Below, piece by piece: positions 18,529-27,010 of a stretch of 64,000 nucleotides of DNA. Each line of letters starts with the position of its first letter. Within the stretch, counting starts at the first letter, position 1. The notes beneath the pieces are model-generated. The model made no database searches, had not been told where the DNA came from, and saw only the letters and a list, made by a program, of their open reading frames with translations. The stretch spans positions 620,001 through 684,000 of the forward strand of contig NZ_CP094466.1 of NCBI RefSeq assembly GCF_023347255.1, in the 5' to 3' direction. The stretch is from Faecalibacterium sp. I4-3-84 (GTDB lineage Bacteria; Bacillota; Clostridia; Oscillospirales; Ruminococcaceae). A program made the position numbers and the translations under genes.

Positions 18529-19431
18529 TTACAGATCACTGAACAGGTCGGCCTTATACACGCCGTTCTCCAACATCTTCTTGAAGCTGTCCTTTACAGC
18601 TGCAACATCCTCATGGTAGGTCATACCATACCAGGTGTCGTTGGTCTTCAGAACTTTTACGGACATCTTTCCCTGCTCCAGCAGTTCGCCGATGAAGATA
18701 GGGATCAGATACTCTGCTTTCAGCGGATTGCCCGGAACTTCTTTCTCAAAGAACTCTTTGAAGCCTTCCTCCAGTACATCCAGGAACTCCGGAGTCAATC
18801 CCCACATGTTCATGGAAACCAGAGAATTTACATCCACAGCCACGCCGTCTGCTTCCGCTCCAGTTGCGGTCTTTACAATGTTCTTGGTCTCCACAACTTC
18901 CGTCAGATTGTTCTGCTCATCCATCTTGCAGATACCACGAGTCACACCACCGTTATCGGACAGAGTATTCTTCAGAACAAAGCCTGCCATGCAGGAATTG
19001 CCACCATTCACCAGATACTCATGTACGGCTTTGAAACCTTCCTTGCCATAGTAATCGTCTGCATTGATCACAATGAATGGAGTATCAATCACATTTTTAG
19101 CAGCAAGCACGGCCTGACCGGTTCCCCACGGCTTCGTGCGACCTTCCGGCAGAGTTCCCGGGATATCGTTAATATCCTGGAAAGCATAGTCCACAGTTAC
19201 ATTATGAGAAGAGCAAATGGAGGCAATGCGATCACCGATGACCTCTTTGAACTCCCTCTCAATATCCTTGCGGATGATAAATACTACATGGTTGAAGCCA
19301 GCCTCGATTGCATCATGAATCGAATAGTCCATGATAATATGTCCAGCATCATCCACCGGCTCTAACTGTTTGATTCCTGTTCCGAAACGGCTACCGATAC
19401 CGGCGGCCATGATAAGTAATGTTGTGTTCAT
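18529..19431 (-). CDS. Sugar-phosphate nucleotidyltransferase family protein
   Basis: 300 residues. It should transfer a nucleotide to a sugar phosphate to give an activated donor for the polysaccharide. Visible: N-terminal nucleotide-binding signature LLIMAAGIGSRFGTGIKQLEPV (Gly-rich loop), the metal-binding stretch FIVINADDYYGKEGF at about 115-129, and a Rossmann-like core. The length fits a stand-alone NTP-transferase without a hexapeptide tail. The exact sugar cannot be told from sequence. It lies between the ferredoxin gene and the VanZ-like gene. Codon use is more GC-rich than the genes just upstream and resembles the chromosome. Confidence 0.88.
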   Translation of the reverse strand: MNTTLLIMAAGIGSRFGTGIKQLEPVDDAGHIIMDYSIHDAIEAGFNHVVFIIRKDIEREFKEVIGDRIASICSSHNVTVDYAFQDINDIPGTLPEGRTKPWGTGQAVLAAKNVIDTPFIVINADDYYGKEGFKAVHEYLVNGGNSCMAGFVLKNTLSDNGGVTRGICKMDEQNNLTEVVETKNIVKTATGAEADGVAVDVNSLVSMNMWGLTPEFLDVLEEGFKEFFEKEVPGNPLKAEYLIPIFIGELLEQGKMSVKVLKTNDTWYGMTYHEDVAAVKDSFKKMLENGVYKADLFSDL

Positions 19432-19443
19432 ATTCTTTCTCCT

Positions 19444-19647
19444 TTACTGTACTCGTGCTGCTTTTATAGGACATACTTTAATACATTGGTAGCACCGCAC
19501 GCATTTACTTTCATCAATTTGTGGATACTCAAAGCCCTCTTCGTCCTCTACCATAGAAATGGCTTCTTTCGGACAAATGGCATAACAGGCCGTACACCCA
19601 CAGCAATCTTCTTTTCTTTTATATAATACTGGTATTTTTCTTTCCAC
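19444..19647 (-). CDS. Small 2x[4Fe-4S] ferredoxin, partner of the FrhB-like proteins
   Basis: 67 residues with two full CxxCxxCxxxCP clusters: CCGCTACYAICP and CVRCYQCIKVCP. The sequence matches the N-terminal ferredoxin domain fused to FrhB-like proteins elsewhere in this locus (28222 and 29437 genes), including DEEGFxYPxID between the clusters. It is therefore a free-standing version of the same module. The start (GTG at 19647) overlaps the preceding FrhB gene by 29 bp, so it is translationally coupled. Role: probably supplies or takes electrons for the two adjacent FrhB-like proteins that lack their own ferredoxin domain. Confidence 0.88.
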   Translation of the reverse strand: MERKIPVLYKRKEDCCGCTACYAICPKEAISMVEDEEGFEYPQIDESKCVRCYQCIKVCPIKAARVQ

Positions 19648-20611
19648 CTTTACTCACCAACTTTTTGATTTTTCTCTTTATTTTTCTCAATAGTGATTTT
19701 GCATCATTCTTTAATCCAATGCCCCCATATTTCTTGGCAACATACTCAAACGACCGATTTTGGAAATCGTGCCAAAACTGTTCTCTATTGTGGGGCTTTG
19801 AAAATGGGGCTTTAAGAGGCGGCTGTAAACTGTCTTCCAACTTTGTCTGCTTCCAGATCAACCTCTCTTTTACTTTTTCAAAAGCCCTTTCACCAGCTTC
19901 ATTGTTTATCAGCACCAATGAAACGCCCTTGTTATCATCAAACTCAGGAGCTGCTTTTTCGATACCCCAGTAGTCTGCAATTGTAATATCACCCGGATGC
20001 ATCACAGACTTATAAGGGCATTCGTAGCAACTGGGCCGCAACACCGTATGCCCATAAAAAAGTTCTTTGAACACCCGGCTGCTCGTAGACCTGCCATTTT
20101 CAAAACAAAGTGTTTCCACATGGTCATGCCAACCAAAATCCTTCTTATTTCGGAAATCCACCATTGCAACTTCAGAGTGATTTTTCTGCTCTTGCCAACG
20201 CAGATATGCGTTCCATACTTTTTTACTTGGCACACCGTGACAGACAATGTCCACACAGAATAGGTTATCATACTCTTTTCCAAGGTATTTTTTCAGTCCA
20301 GATACCTGACAGGAAGTTCCAGAAAAAAGTACATCTCTCCTCACATCAAGATCTTCTTTCACATTTCTGAATGTATCACCCAACTTGCTCTGGATGTATT
20401 TTGAGCCTCGCATTCGATTACGCTCTTCTGCATTATCAGCGCGAATATGTACGGCATCAAATTCATCCGTCAAAACACACCCATAGACCACACCACCGTT
20501 GGATAAAACCTGATCCGAAAGAGCTGTAAAAATACCACCCGATCTGGAAGCTGCTCTTGTTGCTTCATCCTTATGTCTTACTGCATATACTTTAGGCTGC
20601 TTCCAATTCAT
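19619..20611 (-). CDS. F420-hydrogenase beta-subunit (FrhB/FdhB)-like protein without ferredoxin domain
   Basis: 330 residues. Family core visible: ASRSGGIFTALSDQVL near the start, RMRGSKYIQSKLGD (about 86-99), FSGTSCQVSGLKKYLG with the conserved Cys (about 115-130), CVDIVCHGVPSKKVW, and a Cys cluster SCYECPY followed by GDITIADYWGI. In F420-dependent enzymes this fold carries flavin and Fe-S and moves electrons; homologues in polysaccharide loci have no proven substrate. It lacks the N-terminal ferredoxin, which is encoded by the next, overlapping gene. Its start shares one base (TAATG) with the preceding paralogue. Confidence 0.88.
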   Translation of the reverse strand: MNWKQPKVYAVRHKDEATRAASRSGGIFTALSDQVLSNGGVVYGCVLTDEFDAVHIRADNAEERNRMRGSKYIQSKLGDTFRNVKEDLDVRRDVLFSGTSCQVSGLKKYLGKEYDNLFCVDIVCHGVPSKKVWNAYLRWQEQKNHSEVAMVDFRNKKDFGWHDHVETLCFENGRSTSSRVFKELFYGHTVLRPSCYECPYKSVMHPGDITIADYWGIEKAAPEFDDNKGVSLVLINNEAGERAFEKVKERLIWKQTKLEDSLQPPLKAPFSKPHNREQFWHDFQNRSFEYVAKKYGGIGLKNDAKSLLRKIKRKIKKLVSKGGKKNTSII

Positions 20612-21618
20612 TATGCCGCCCTCCTTTCGGAGTAATCAGCATAATCGAGGTTATTTAGTTCGTACCCCCCCCTCAAAATTTTGATGAGTTTATTCTTTAC
20701 TTTTGTCTTCATTGGAACTGTTCCATATTTCTTCATCACGAAATCAATTCCTTTCTTTTGATAATCGTTCCAGAATGCATCTCTTTGTTCAGACTTTTGA
20801 GTCGGCGCTTCAAGATTCGCCTGCCAACATTGTGTTGTATTGCTTAATCTATAATCCAAATTATCTCGAATCTTTTCAAACAATTCTTCACCCCGGTCAG
20901 TATGAATCAAGAACAGAGAATTACCATTAGGGTCATAAAAATCTGGAATAGTCTCTTCAATATGCCAGAAATCCCCAATGGTCATATCTGTTTTTCGTTC
21001 TGTGGTCGCATAAGGGCATTCATAGCAAGACGGCCGTAACGCACACCGATTATAAAACACCTTAACATAATCTTTAAGCGGTCTCTCTGACCCGTTGACT
21101 TTCACGTAAGCTGTAGGCGATTTCCAACCATTGCGCTTGTCTTTGAAGGTAAGATAAGTTATCCTTCCATCCTTCTTTTGTATTGATTCTGCATATTCTC
21201 TCCACAGTTTCGGACTTGGAGAGCCGTGGCAGATAATGTCTACGATATACACCCTATCACGAATTCCTTTTATTTCACTGAACTTCCGAAATCCATCTGA
21301 TTGACATCCCATGCCAACAAAGAGCAATTCTTTCTTTGGATTATCCATTAACCAATGATACGCTTTCTGGTAAATATCACCGGGCTTGCTCTGCATATAT
21401 TTTGAGCCTTTTGCTCTTTCACGCTGCTTCTCATCCAGAATCATCTGGAATTCCACAGTATGATTCTCATAATTATAGACTGCAGCCACCACAGCATCTC
21501 CGCTTTTCAGAAAAGCATCCGAAAGTGCAGTAAATGCGCCACCAGAAGAACTGCTCATCAAGGCAGATTTGTCTTTTAACCTTCCTGCATATACTATTGT
21601 ATCTATCAAATCCACCAT
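20611..21618 (-). CDS. FrhB/FdhB-like protein, divergent paralogue with a G8 tract near its 3' end
   Basis: 335 residues, same fold as its neighbour: SSSSGGAFTALSDAFL, RAKGSKYMQSKPGDIY, VDIICHGSPSPKLW, SCYECPYATTERKTDMTIGDFW. The usual G-T-P/S-C-Q block reads VGMGCQSDGF, so the Cys is kept but its surroundings differ. No ferredoxin domain. A run of eight G (minus strand, about 20654-20662, codons for Arg-Gly-Gly) lies 15 codons or so before the end; a slip there would replace only the C-terminal tail and remove the in-frame stop that couples it to the next gene. AT-rich composition. First of a three-gene redox block with the 19619 and 19444 genes. Confidence 0.86.
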   Translation of the reverse strand: MVDLIDTIVYAGRLKDKSALMSSSSGGAFTALSDAFLKSGDAVVAAVYNYENHTVEFQMILDEKQRERAKGSKYMQSKPGDIYQKAYHWLMDNPKKELLFVGMGCQSDGFRKFSEIKGIRDRVYIVDIICHGSPSPKLWREYAESIQKKDGRITYLTFKDKRNGWKSPTAYVKVNGSERPLKDYVKVFYNRCALRPSCYECPYATTERKTDMTIGDFWHIEETIPDFYDPNGNSLFLIHTDRGEELFEKIRDNLDYRLSNTTQCWQANLEAPTQKSEQRDAFWNDYQKKGIDFVMKKYGTVPMKTKVKNKLIKILRGGYELNNLDYADYSERRAA

Positions 21619-21836
21619 AGGCTGTTCCTCCTGCGTATTATTTGTTTTTAATTACAGTTTTGACCTTGTGTAAACCAACAAGAAATATAATCGTTGCACA
21701 AAAAGCACATTTGTCGCAATATATCTATAAATCGATTAACCTCCGAGCTTATCTACTACTCTCTAAAAAGCAGTAATAAGAATCGAATGAAAAATATAAA
21801 ATCATGTGGAATACTCTCTTTAATCACAGCCAAAAC

Positions 21837-23243
21837 CTATTTTCCAAAGCGACTTTTTACTAATTTCATGCCAGATTTCAACATATCAACATTCGTCAGC
21901 ACTGCATAGATTGCTGTGATACAAAGTGCGATGAGCTGAATCATCTTATTTTCACAATAGTATGTTCCTATCAGCATAGTACCAATTAGAATGCTTCCAA
22001 TAATAATTGGCTTCCGAATTCGCATATGCACAGTCTTATTAACATCAATATAGCGAATGATAAACATTGAAAAGAATGCAACCAGTGTAGATATTGACGC
22101 TGCAAAAATCTTAATTTTATTTATTAAAATCAAATTCACTGTAATATTGATTATAGCTGCAGAAATAGAAGTATAAGCAATCTTTTTTGCATTTTTCTGA
22201 GCTACATATATGCAACTATATAATCCGACGAGCACTCTAAAAAGCATTGCATACATCAAAATCAAGATTTGATCATATCCAGCGACATACTTCTCATTAA
22301 TCAAAATCGGGAATACAAATGGCATACACGCAACAATGCCAAAGCATGCAGCTGCAAACAGTTTAAAAAGAGATGTCATTGTTTCCGTTAGAAATTCATC
22401 GCGATCCTCATCATCAAAATGTAATGATACTGTCTCCGTCCAGGACAAATTCAAGATATTATAAAAATTGATAAACACATTAGGAAACTTATTTGCTATA
22501 GAATAAATACCATTGGCAGCGGTTCCTAAAAAATGTGCAATTATAGTTCTATCCGACGCATTTACAACCCACCAAGCCAGATTATTGGGAATTAAAGGAA
22601 TAGAATAAGCACCAACCCGTTTGAATACCGTCGGCCGAATACTCTTAACAGAAAAATACTCCCACGCTCTGGATGTAAACACCAAATACAACAACGTCAA
22701 AAACTGAGCTATCAGAGTGGACAAGAACAATCCTTGCAGCCCCATTTTCAAAATAGCCAGCGCAATGACATTTAAAACTGTTGTTGCCGAAGCGGATATA
22801 AACGATGCAATTGTATATTTAACACTATCTCCCAATCCTCTAACAAATTGAAGAAACAATGCCGTGTAGACATGCAACACCACATACAGCAACAAAAAAT
22901 ATGCATTTTGAATTTTCAAAAAAGGTTCTACACAAACAAAAAGAATAATGTAAATAATACTTTGTATTGTACTAGATAGTAACAGCGTAGAAAAGAGTTT
23001 TCCTTGTTCTTCTTTGTTTCCACGATAATCAAGCATAAATCGGAACAGTCCCTGATCCAACTGCCAGTTTACGAGTGGAAGTAATAATGTTGAATATGTG
23101 ACCAATAAATCAAACGTGCCATACTCTTCCGTTGACAAAATTGCCGTATATAAAGGAAGAAGGAAAAAACTAATACATTGTGTGCATAGTTTTCCCACTG
23201 TAAGTATAGCCGTATTTTTTGCTAATTCTGTTTTACGACTCAT
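21837..23243 (-). CDS. Oligosaccharide flippase, Wzx type (MOP superfamily)
   Basis: 468 residues with about 12-14 hydrophobic segments throughout. It should move lipid-linked repeat units across the membrane. Start KTELAKNTAILTVGKLCTQCISFFLLPLYT has the typical N-terminal helix pattern of polysaccharide biosynthesis exporters, and NLAWWVVNASDRTIIAHFLG at about 225 is the usual mid-protein block with a conserved Arg/Asp. AT-rich, like the genes on both sides. The gene stands alone between two non-coding stretches, 218 bp from the FrhB genes downstream and 352 bp from the pyruvyl transferase upstream. Confidence 0.9.
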   Translation of the reverse strand: MSRKTELAKNTAILTVGKLCTQCISFFLLPLYTAILSTEEYGTFDLLVTYSTLLLPLVNWQLDQGLFRFMLDYRGNKEEQGKLFSTLLLSSTIQSIIYIILFVCVEPFLKIQNAYFLLLYVVLHVYTALFLQFVRGLGDSVKYTIASFISASATTVLNVIALAILKMGLQGLFLSTLIAQFLTLLYLVFTSRAWEYFSVKSIRPTVFKRVGAYSIPLIPNNLAWWVVNASDRTIIAHFLGTAANGIYSIANKFPNVFINFYNILNLSWTETVSLHFDDEDRDEFLTETMTSLFKLFAAACFGIVACMPFVFPILINEKYVAGYDQILILMYAMLFRVLVGLYSCIYVAQKNAKKIAYTSISAAIINITVNLILINKIKIFAASISTLVAFFSMFIIRYIDVNKTVHMRIRKPIIIGSILIGTMLIGTYYCENKMIQLIALCITAIYAVLTNVDMLKSGMKLVKSRFGK

Positions 23244-23595
23244 TAATATTATCCCTCATATAATTAAGTATTTTTTGACTGTGTAGAATTTTTCAGTTCT
23301 CAATATCTCAGTGAATGAGCCAAAGCTATAGGCACTTCACTGCGTCAGATACTAAAATGGCAACAGAAGGCTACTCGAAATTAACCTTCATTGATGTTCG
23401 TTTAACCATTCCTAGCGTATCTCCATTTCTCTATGGAAAAATATCTTCCATATCCATCAAGAATATCATTGTCTCCAGAAATCCTAACTGCCTTTACCTA
23501 TAACTATAGTGGCTATCAAGCGGGTGTCCTCCCCCATGGATACTATTCCTATCGACTCATTCCTTGAATTGTTGATTACTGACTCACTTTCCGTT
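23244..23595. other. AT-rich gap without an intact gene
   Basis: 352 bp between the flippase and the pyruvyl-transferase genes. I find no ORF with an SD on either strand. On the minus strand two short open stretches (IATIVIGKGS; then a block with DGYGRYFSIEKWRY) end in stop codons, which could be remains of a decayed gene, but they are too short to assign. A possible promoter for the flippase would have to lie here. Confidence 0.35.
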
Positions 23596-24636
23596 TCAGA
23601 CTTCACATGATTTAAGAGCGTCTATATATCTCTTTTGTGATTCCTGCCTTTTTCTTTCGATTATAGTCTCGAATAATTCATAACTATGTTGTTTGGTAAT
23701 CAGGCTCTCAAATTCATCATATGTAGCTGTCAATGACAACATTGTCTCTTCTTTATGTGTCCACTCAAGTAAATCTTTCAATTTTTTTGAACAACTATAG
23801 ATAGCGCACTTCTTATGATTCAACAATGTGAAAATCGTCCCATGGAATGTCGTTGTATAAACACACTCAGAAAAACGAATATATGAACTAAACTCCATCG
23901 GGTGACAGTTAATATTCAAATCACACCAGGACTGATACAAACATATCGATACAAGTTTTAAATTATTCTTTCTTGCATATCTTTTTATATATGCCTGATG
24001 TTCTTTAGGAACGCTATATGAATAAACAATCATATATTTATCTTTAATCTTACGTTCGTGCGGAAAATCAAATTCATTAATAGGCAGTAACATCGTAGGA
24101 TCACAAACAATTTCTACTTGCTTTGCAACAAGTTTTCCAACAATATTCCTAGTATTTTCATCTCTTACACCCACATACGTCATTTTTTCCAAGCACTCTC
24201 TAACCCATGGAAAATCATTATAATCCTTGAGTGCTGCCTGTCCTGCACTAGGTGCATATGCTATACAGCTTTTTTGCTCCACACCACCATAAAAAATCGG
24301 ATTTTGAAATTGTGAAACCTTTATGTTCCAAATTTCATCACTACCTACTACTATACAATCTAAATCATCAGTATTTTTCTGAATATCAAATTCCTTTAAT
24401 GCCTGAGTCATGCGCTTATAACGTGCACATAAAAAGGGATATCGTTGAATACACCTAATCAATTCCTTTATGGTCTTGGGTTTAGAAAAAAATTCCTTTT
24501 TTCGCTGCTTTTCATTTCTCCACTGTATAAAACACACATTATGGTTATTCTTTTCTAAAAAACATTTATTAGCATATGCTTGCAAATAAGCACCGCAGTT
24601 CGCCGAATCATACGGAGTTACTATTCCTATTTTCAT
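23596..24636 (-). CDS. Polysaccharide pyruvyl transferase family protein (copy 1)
   Basis: 346 residues. Members transfer a pyruvyl group from phosphoenolpyruvate to form pyruvate ketals on surface sugars. Seen: start MKIGIVTPYDSANCGAYLQAYANKCFL, CIVVGSDEIWNI (about 94-105), CIAYAPSAGQA, the block VGVRDENTRNIV, and the C-terminal CVYTTTFHGTIFTLLNHKKCAIY, which corresponds to the family's D-x-F-H-G-x motif (here TTFHGT). Length normal. It ends the sub-operon with the Wzy-like gene, four bases away. The specific sugar acceptor cannot be read from sequence. A second family member lies at 30661-31830. Confidence 0.87.
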   Translation of the reverse strand: MKIGIVTPYDSANCGAYLQAYANKCFLEKNNHNVCFIQWRNEKQRKKEFFSKPKTIKELIRCIQRYPFLCARYKRMTQALKEFDIQKNTDDLDCIVVGSDEIWNIKVSQFQNPIFYGGVEQKSCIAYAPSAGQAALKDYNDFPWVRECLEKMTYVGVRDENTRNIVGKLVAKQVEIVCDPTMLLPINEFDFPHERKIKDKYMIVYSYSVPKEHQAYIKRYARKNNLKLVSICLYQSWCDLNINCHPMEFSSYIRFSECVYTTTFHGTIFTLLNHKKCAIYSCSKKLKDLLEWTHKEETMLSLTATYDEFESLITKQHSYELFETIIERKRQESQKRYIDALKSCEV

Positions 24637-24639
24637 AAT

Positions 24640-25896
24640 TTACTCTAATTCACTCCCATCATCATTATTAGCATAATTAACACTTATTGCGCATGCAATA
24701 AAATACGGCACAAACATTTCACGATCATACAAAGGATTTCCTGTGAAGCCATATAATAAAAAAAATATTTGCATTGCCAACGAAAAATTCATCAAGCAAT
24801 AATCTTTATTCATATAATCTTGTGGATTTACACGCATTTTTGAATACGTCGACCATGTCCTTACTAGATGAAACAGAAACCATCCACAATAGATTATAAA
24901 TCCTATTATACCGGTTTCAACAAGTAACTGAATATATATGTTATGAATATTCCAGAACCAGCCACCTTGGTTAACATACTGTCCCCAACCTATACCAACA
25001 AGACTATGCTTGCCGAACATAGAAAACGCCTTTAACCATACATCAACTCTACCTACTGACATATCCCCAGTCTCTGCAGTATCAATAAAACGAAAAACAA
25101 CAGTTGCAAGTGCCGGCACGCAATAACTTGCTACAGCAAATACAGTTAATGCTCCCAATAAAACGCCTATGCATTTTACGAGTCGACTTTTTTTAGCATT
25201 TGAATTATATGCAAAATAGCAGAGGTACAACGCAGTAAGTCCAAAAACAGTATGTGCTCTTTTTCCTGATAAAAGCAATGCAGCAACCGATATCAAAAAC
25301 AATAAATAGTCAGAACGTCTTTTTTCAGTCAATGCATAGCTTCCAAATATCATCGTCCCAACAGCAAGAAGCATTCCATTTGTTGAATAGTGCTTTGTTA
25401 ACCCTGGGATTCCCGCATTATGATACTGATTAAGAATTGTACTCGCAGCATCCGGGAACAAATTACATACAAAATTTATCGCTGAACTATCTAAAAACAT
25501 ATAAATGGTAAATGCAATATAAATAAAGTAAAGATATCGCCAAGAGCTTACCATTTTTATCATCCAACACCGATCATTGAAACCTCCCGATGCTGAAAAT
25601 AATATACAGCAGACAAAAAGCAATAAAACCTGGATATACGTTAGACTATAGAATTTAATATTGGGATTATTTCGTACATAAAAGAATATCATTAATGGTA
25701 TCCACAATAATCCAATATTTTTTTTTATACCTTTAGTGCCAAATATAAAAACAACTTGTCCCGCCAAAATAACTGCAGCACTGAACGGAACTACGCTTGG
25801 CAAAAGCGAACCAAGAGACGCTAGCGTAGCAAAAGTCAAAATTGGTATACATTGGAGTAAAAGTCGTAGTTCATGTTTCTTAACTTTTAATTGCAT
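24640..25896 (-). CDS. O-antigen polymerase / ligase-like membrane protein (Wzy type)
   Basis: 418 residues with 10-12 hydrophobic segments and one large extracellular loop containing TAETGDMSVGRVDVWLKAFSMFGKHSLVGIGWGQYVNQGGWFWNIHN, which holds the R-x-x-x-W...H-x-x-x-G-x-G-x-G and H-N pattern of Wzy/WaaL proteins (W, H and G positions visible). It should polymerise repeat units on the outer face of the membrane. Extremely AT-rich with a transmembrane bias. It is four bases upstream of the pyruvyl transferase and 74 bases after the GT2 gene, in one leftward transcript. Confidence 0.85.
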   Translation of the reverse strand: MQLKVKKHELRLLLQCIPILTFATLASLGSLLPSVVPFSAAVILAGQVVFIFGTKGIKKNIGLLWIPLMIFFYVRNNPNIKFYSLTYIQVLLLFVCCILFSASGGFNDRCWMIKMVSSWRYLYFIYIAFTIYMFLDSSAINFVCNLFPDAASTILNQYHNAGIPGLTKHYSTNGMLLAVGTMIFGSYALTEKRRSDYLLFLISVAALLLSGKRAHTVFGLTALYLCYFAYNSNAKKSRLVKCIGVLLGALTVFAVASYCVPALATVVFRFIDTAETGDMSVGRVDVWLKAFSMFGKHSLVGIGWGQYVNQGGWFWNIHNIYIQLLVETGIIGFIIYCGWFLFHLVRTWSTYSKMRVNPQDYMNKDYCLMNFSLAMQIFFLLYGFTGNPLYDREMFVPYFIACAISVNYANNDDGSELE

Positions 25897-25970
25897 CTAT
25901 ATCCCTCCATCTAGCAAATAGATTTTTCATACAAAATACATTCTCTCTGCAGCACGTTTTTTCAAGATAA

Positions 25971-26924
25971 TCATTTTGAAACACACCTCATAAATTTATA
26001 CAAAAGAATGCAATATTTTATAGATAAAACACCAAACACTTGTTTTTTGTCCATATATGAAAGCACTGATTTAAAACTAGTAGATTTAATTTTATCAATA
26101 ACTAGCTGATACTCCTTTTTGTATTGATCTCTGAAAGGATACATCCTACGTAGAACAGTGTAGTATGCAATCAATAATTGATATCTTGCAAAGACTTCCA
26201 AATTATTACGGCCTTTAAGTTCTTCATATATTCTATCCGCAAAGTACAGTGAATCGAACCATCTTTCAGAGAAGGATTGATTAGTCACCGAATTTTCCCT
26301 GCAATAATAATAATACAATTTTTCAGCACAATAGACTATTTTTTTACTTTTCAGCAGAGATCTAAATACAAAATATTTATCTTCATTTATCTTCTTACCT
26401 TCTTCAAAATGAACATCCTCGATCGTAGAAGCTTTAAACAACTTATTCCATGCGCCCGACTCAATTTTTTGGCCCAACAACAGCCATTCTATCGCCTGAT
26501 CAACAGTAATTTCCTCATAATTGCAATGATACTTTTGCTTCTCCTCTTGCTTTTTTTCAAAAATCCTATCAACTCCACACACAGATATATCTGAATCAGT
26601 TTTCCTTGCTTGAGTATATAAAATCTCAAGCATTCTGCAATCAAGTTCATCGTCAGCATCTATAAAAATAATATAGTCACCTGTTGCATTTTGCTTTCCT
26701 ACATTACGAGCTTTTGATACGCCTTGATTATCTTGATTTATTATGATAATGCGCTTATCAATCTCTTGTAATCTATAGCATTCAGCAAGAGATTGATCAT
26801 TAGATCCGTCATTTACGACAATAACTTCTATATCTTTCAATGTTTGTTGCAAAACTGAATTTAAAGTATCAACTATATAATTTCCTGCGTTATAGACAGG
26901 GATAATAACACTAATATGTGGCAT
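25971..26924 (-). CDS. Family 2 glycosyltransferase
   Basis: 317 residues. The GT-A fold is clear: ISVIIPVYNAGNYIVDTLNSVLQQT (4-28), EVIVVNDGSNDQS with the nucleotide-binding Asp (33-45), NQGVSKARNVG, and the DxD-type motif FIDADDELD (about 91-99). The C-terminal third is helical and basic. It adds one sugar to the lipid-linked intermediate at the cytoplasmic membrane face; donor unknown. The start has the typical M-P-x-I-S-V-I-I pattern. Its neighbours are the Wzy-like gene downstream and a FrhB-ferredoxin fusion gene 86 bp upstream. Confidence 0.92.
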   Translation of the reverse strand: MPHISVIIPVYNAGNYIVDTLNSVLQQTLKDIEVIVVNDGSNDQSLAECYRLQEIDKRIIIINQDNQGVSKARNVGKQNATGDYIIFIDADDELDCRMLEILYTQARKTDSDISVCGVDRIFEKKQEEKQKYHCNYEEITVDQAIEWLLLGQKIESGAWNKLFKASTIEDVHFEEGKKINEDKYFVFRSLLKSKKIVYCAEKLYYYYCRENSVTNQSFSERWFDSLYFADRIYEELKGRNNLEVFARYQLLIAYYTVLRRMYPFRDQYKKEYQLVIDKIKSTSFKSVLSYMDKKQVFGVLSIKYCILLYKFMRCVSK

Positions 26925-27010
26925 TGGTGTCCTCCCATAGAATCATTCTATTCAAAAATCTTACACTCTCCATCTTCAAATATGTGTGTGAATAAATCGA
27001 AGCAATCCAA

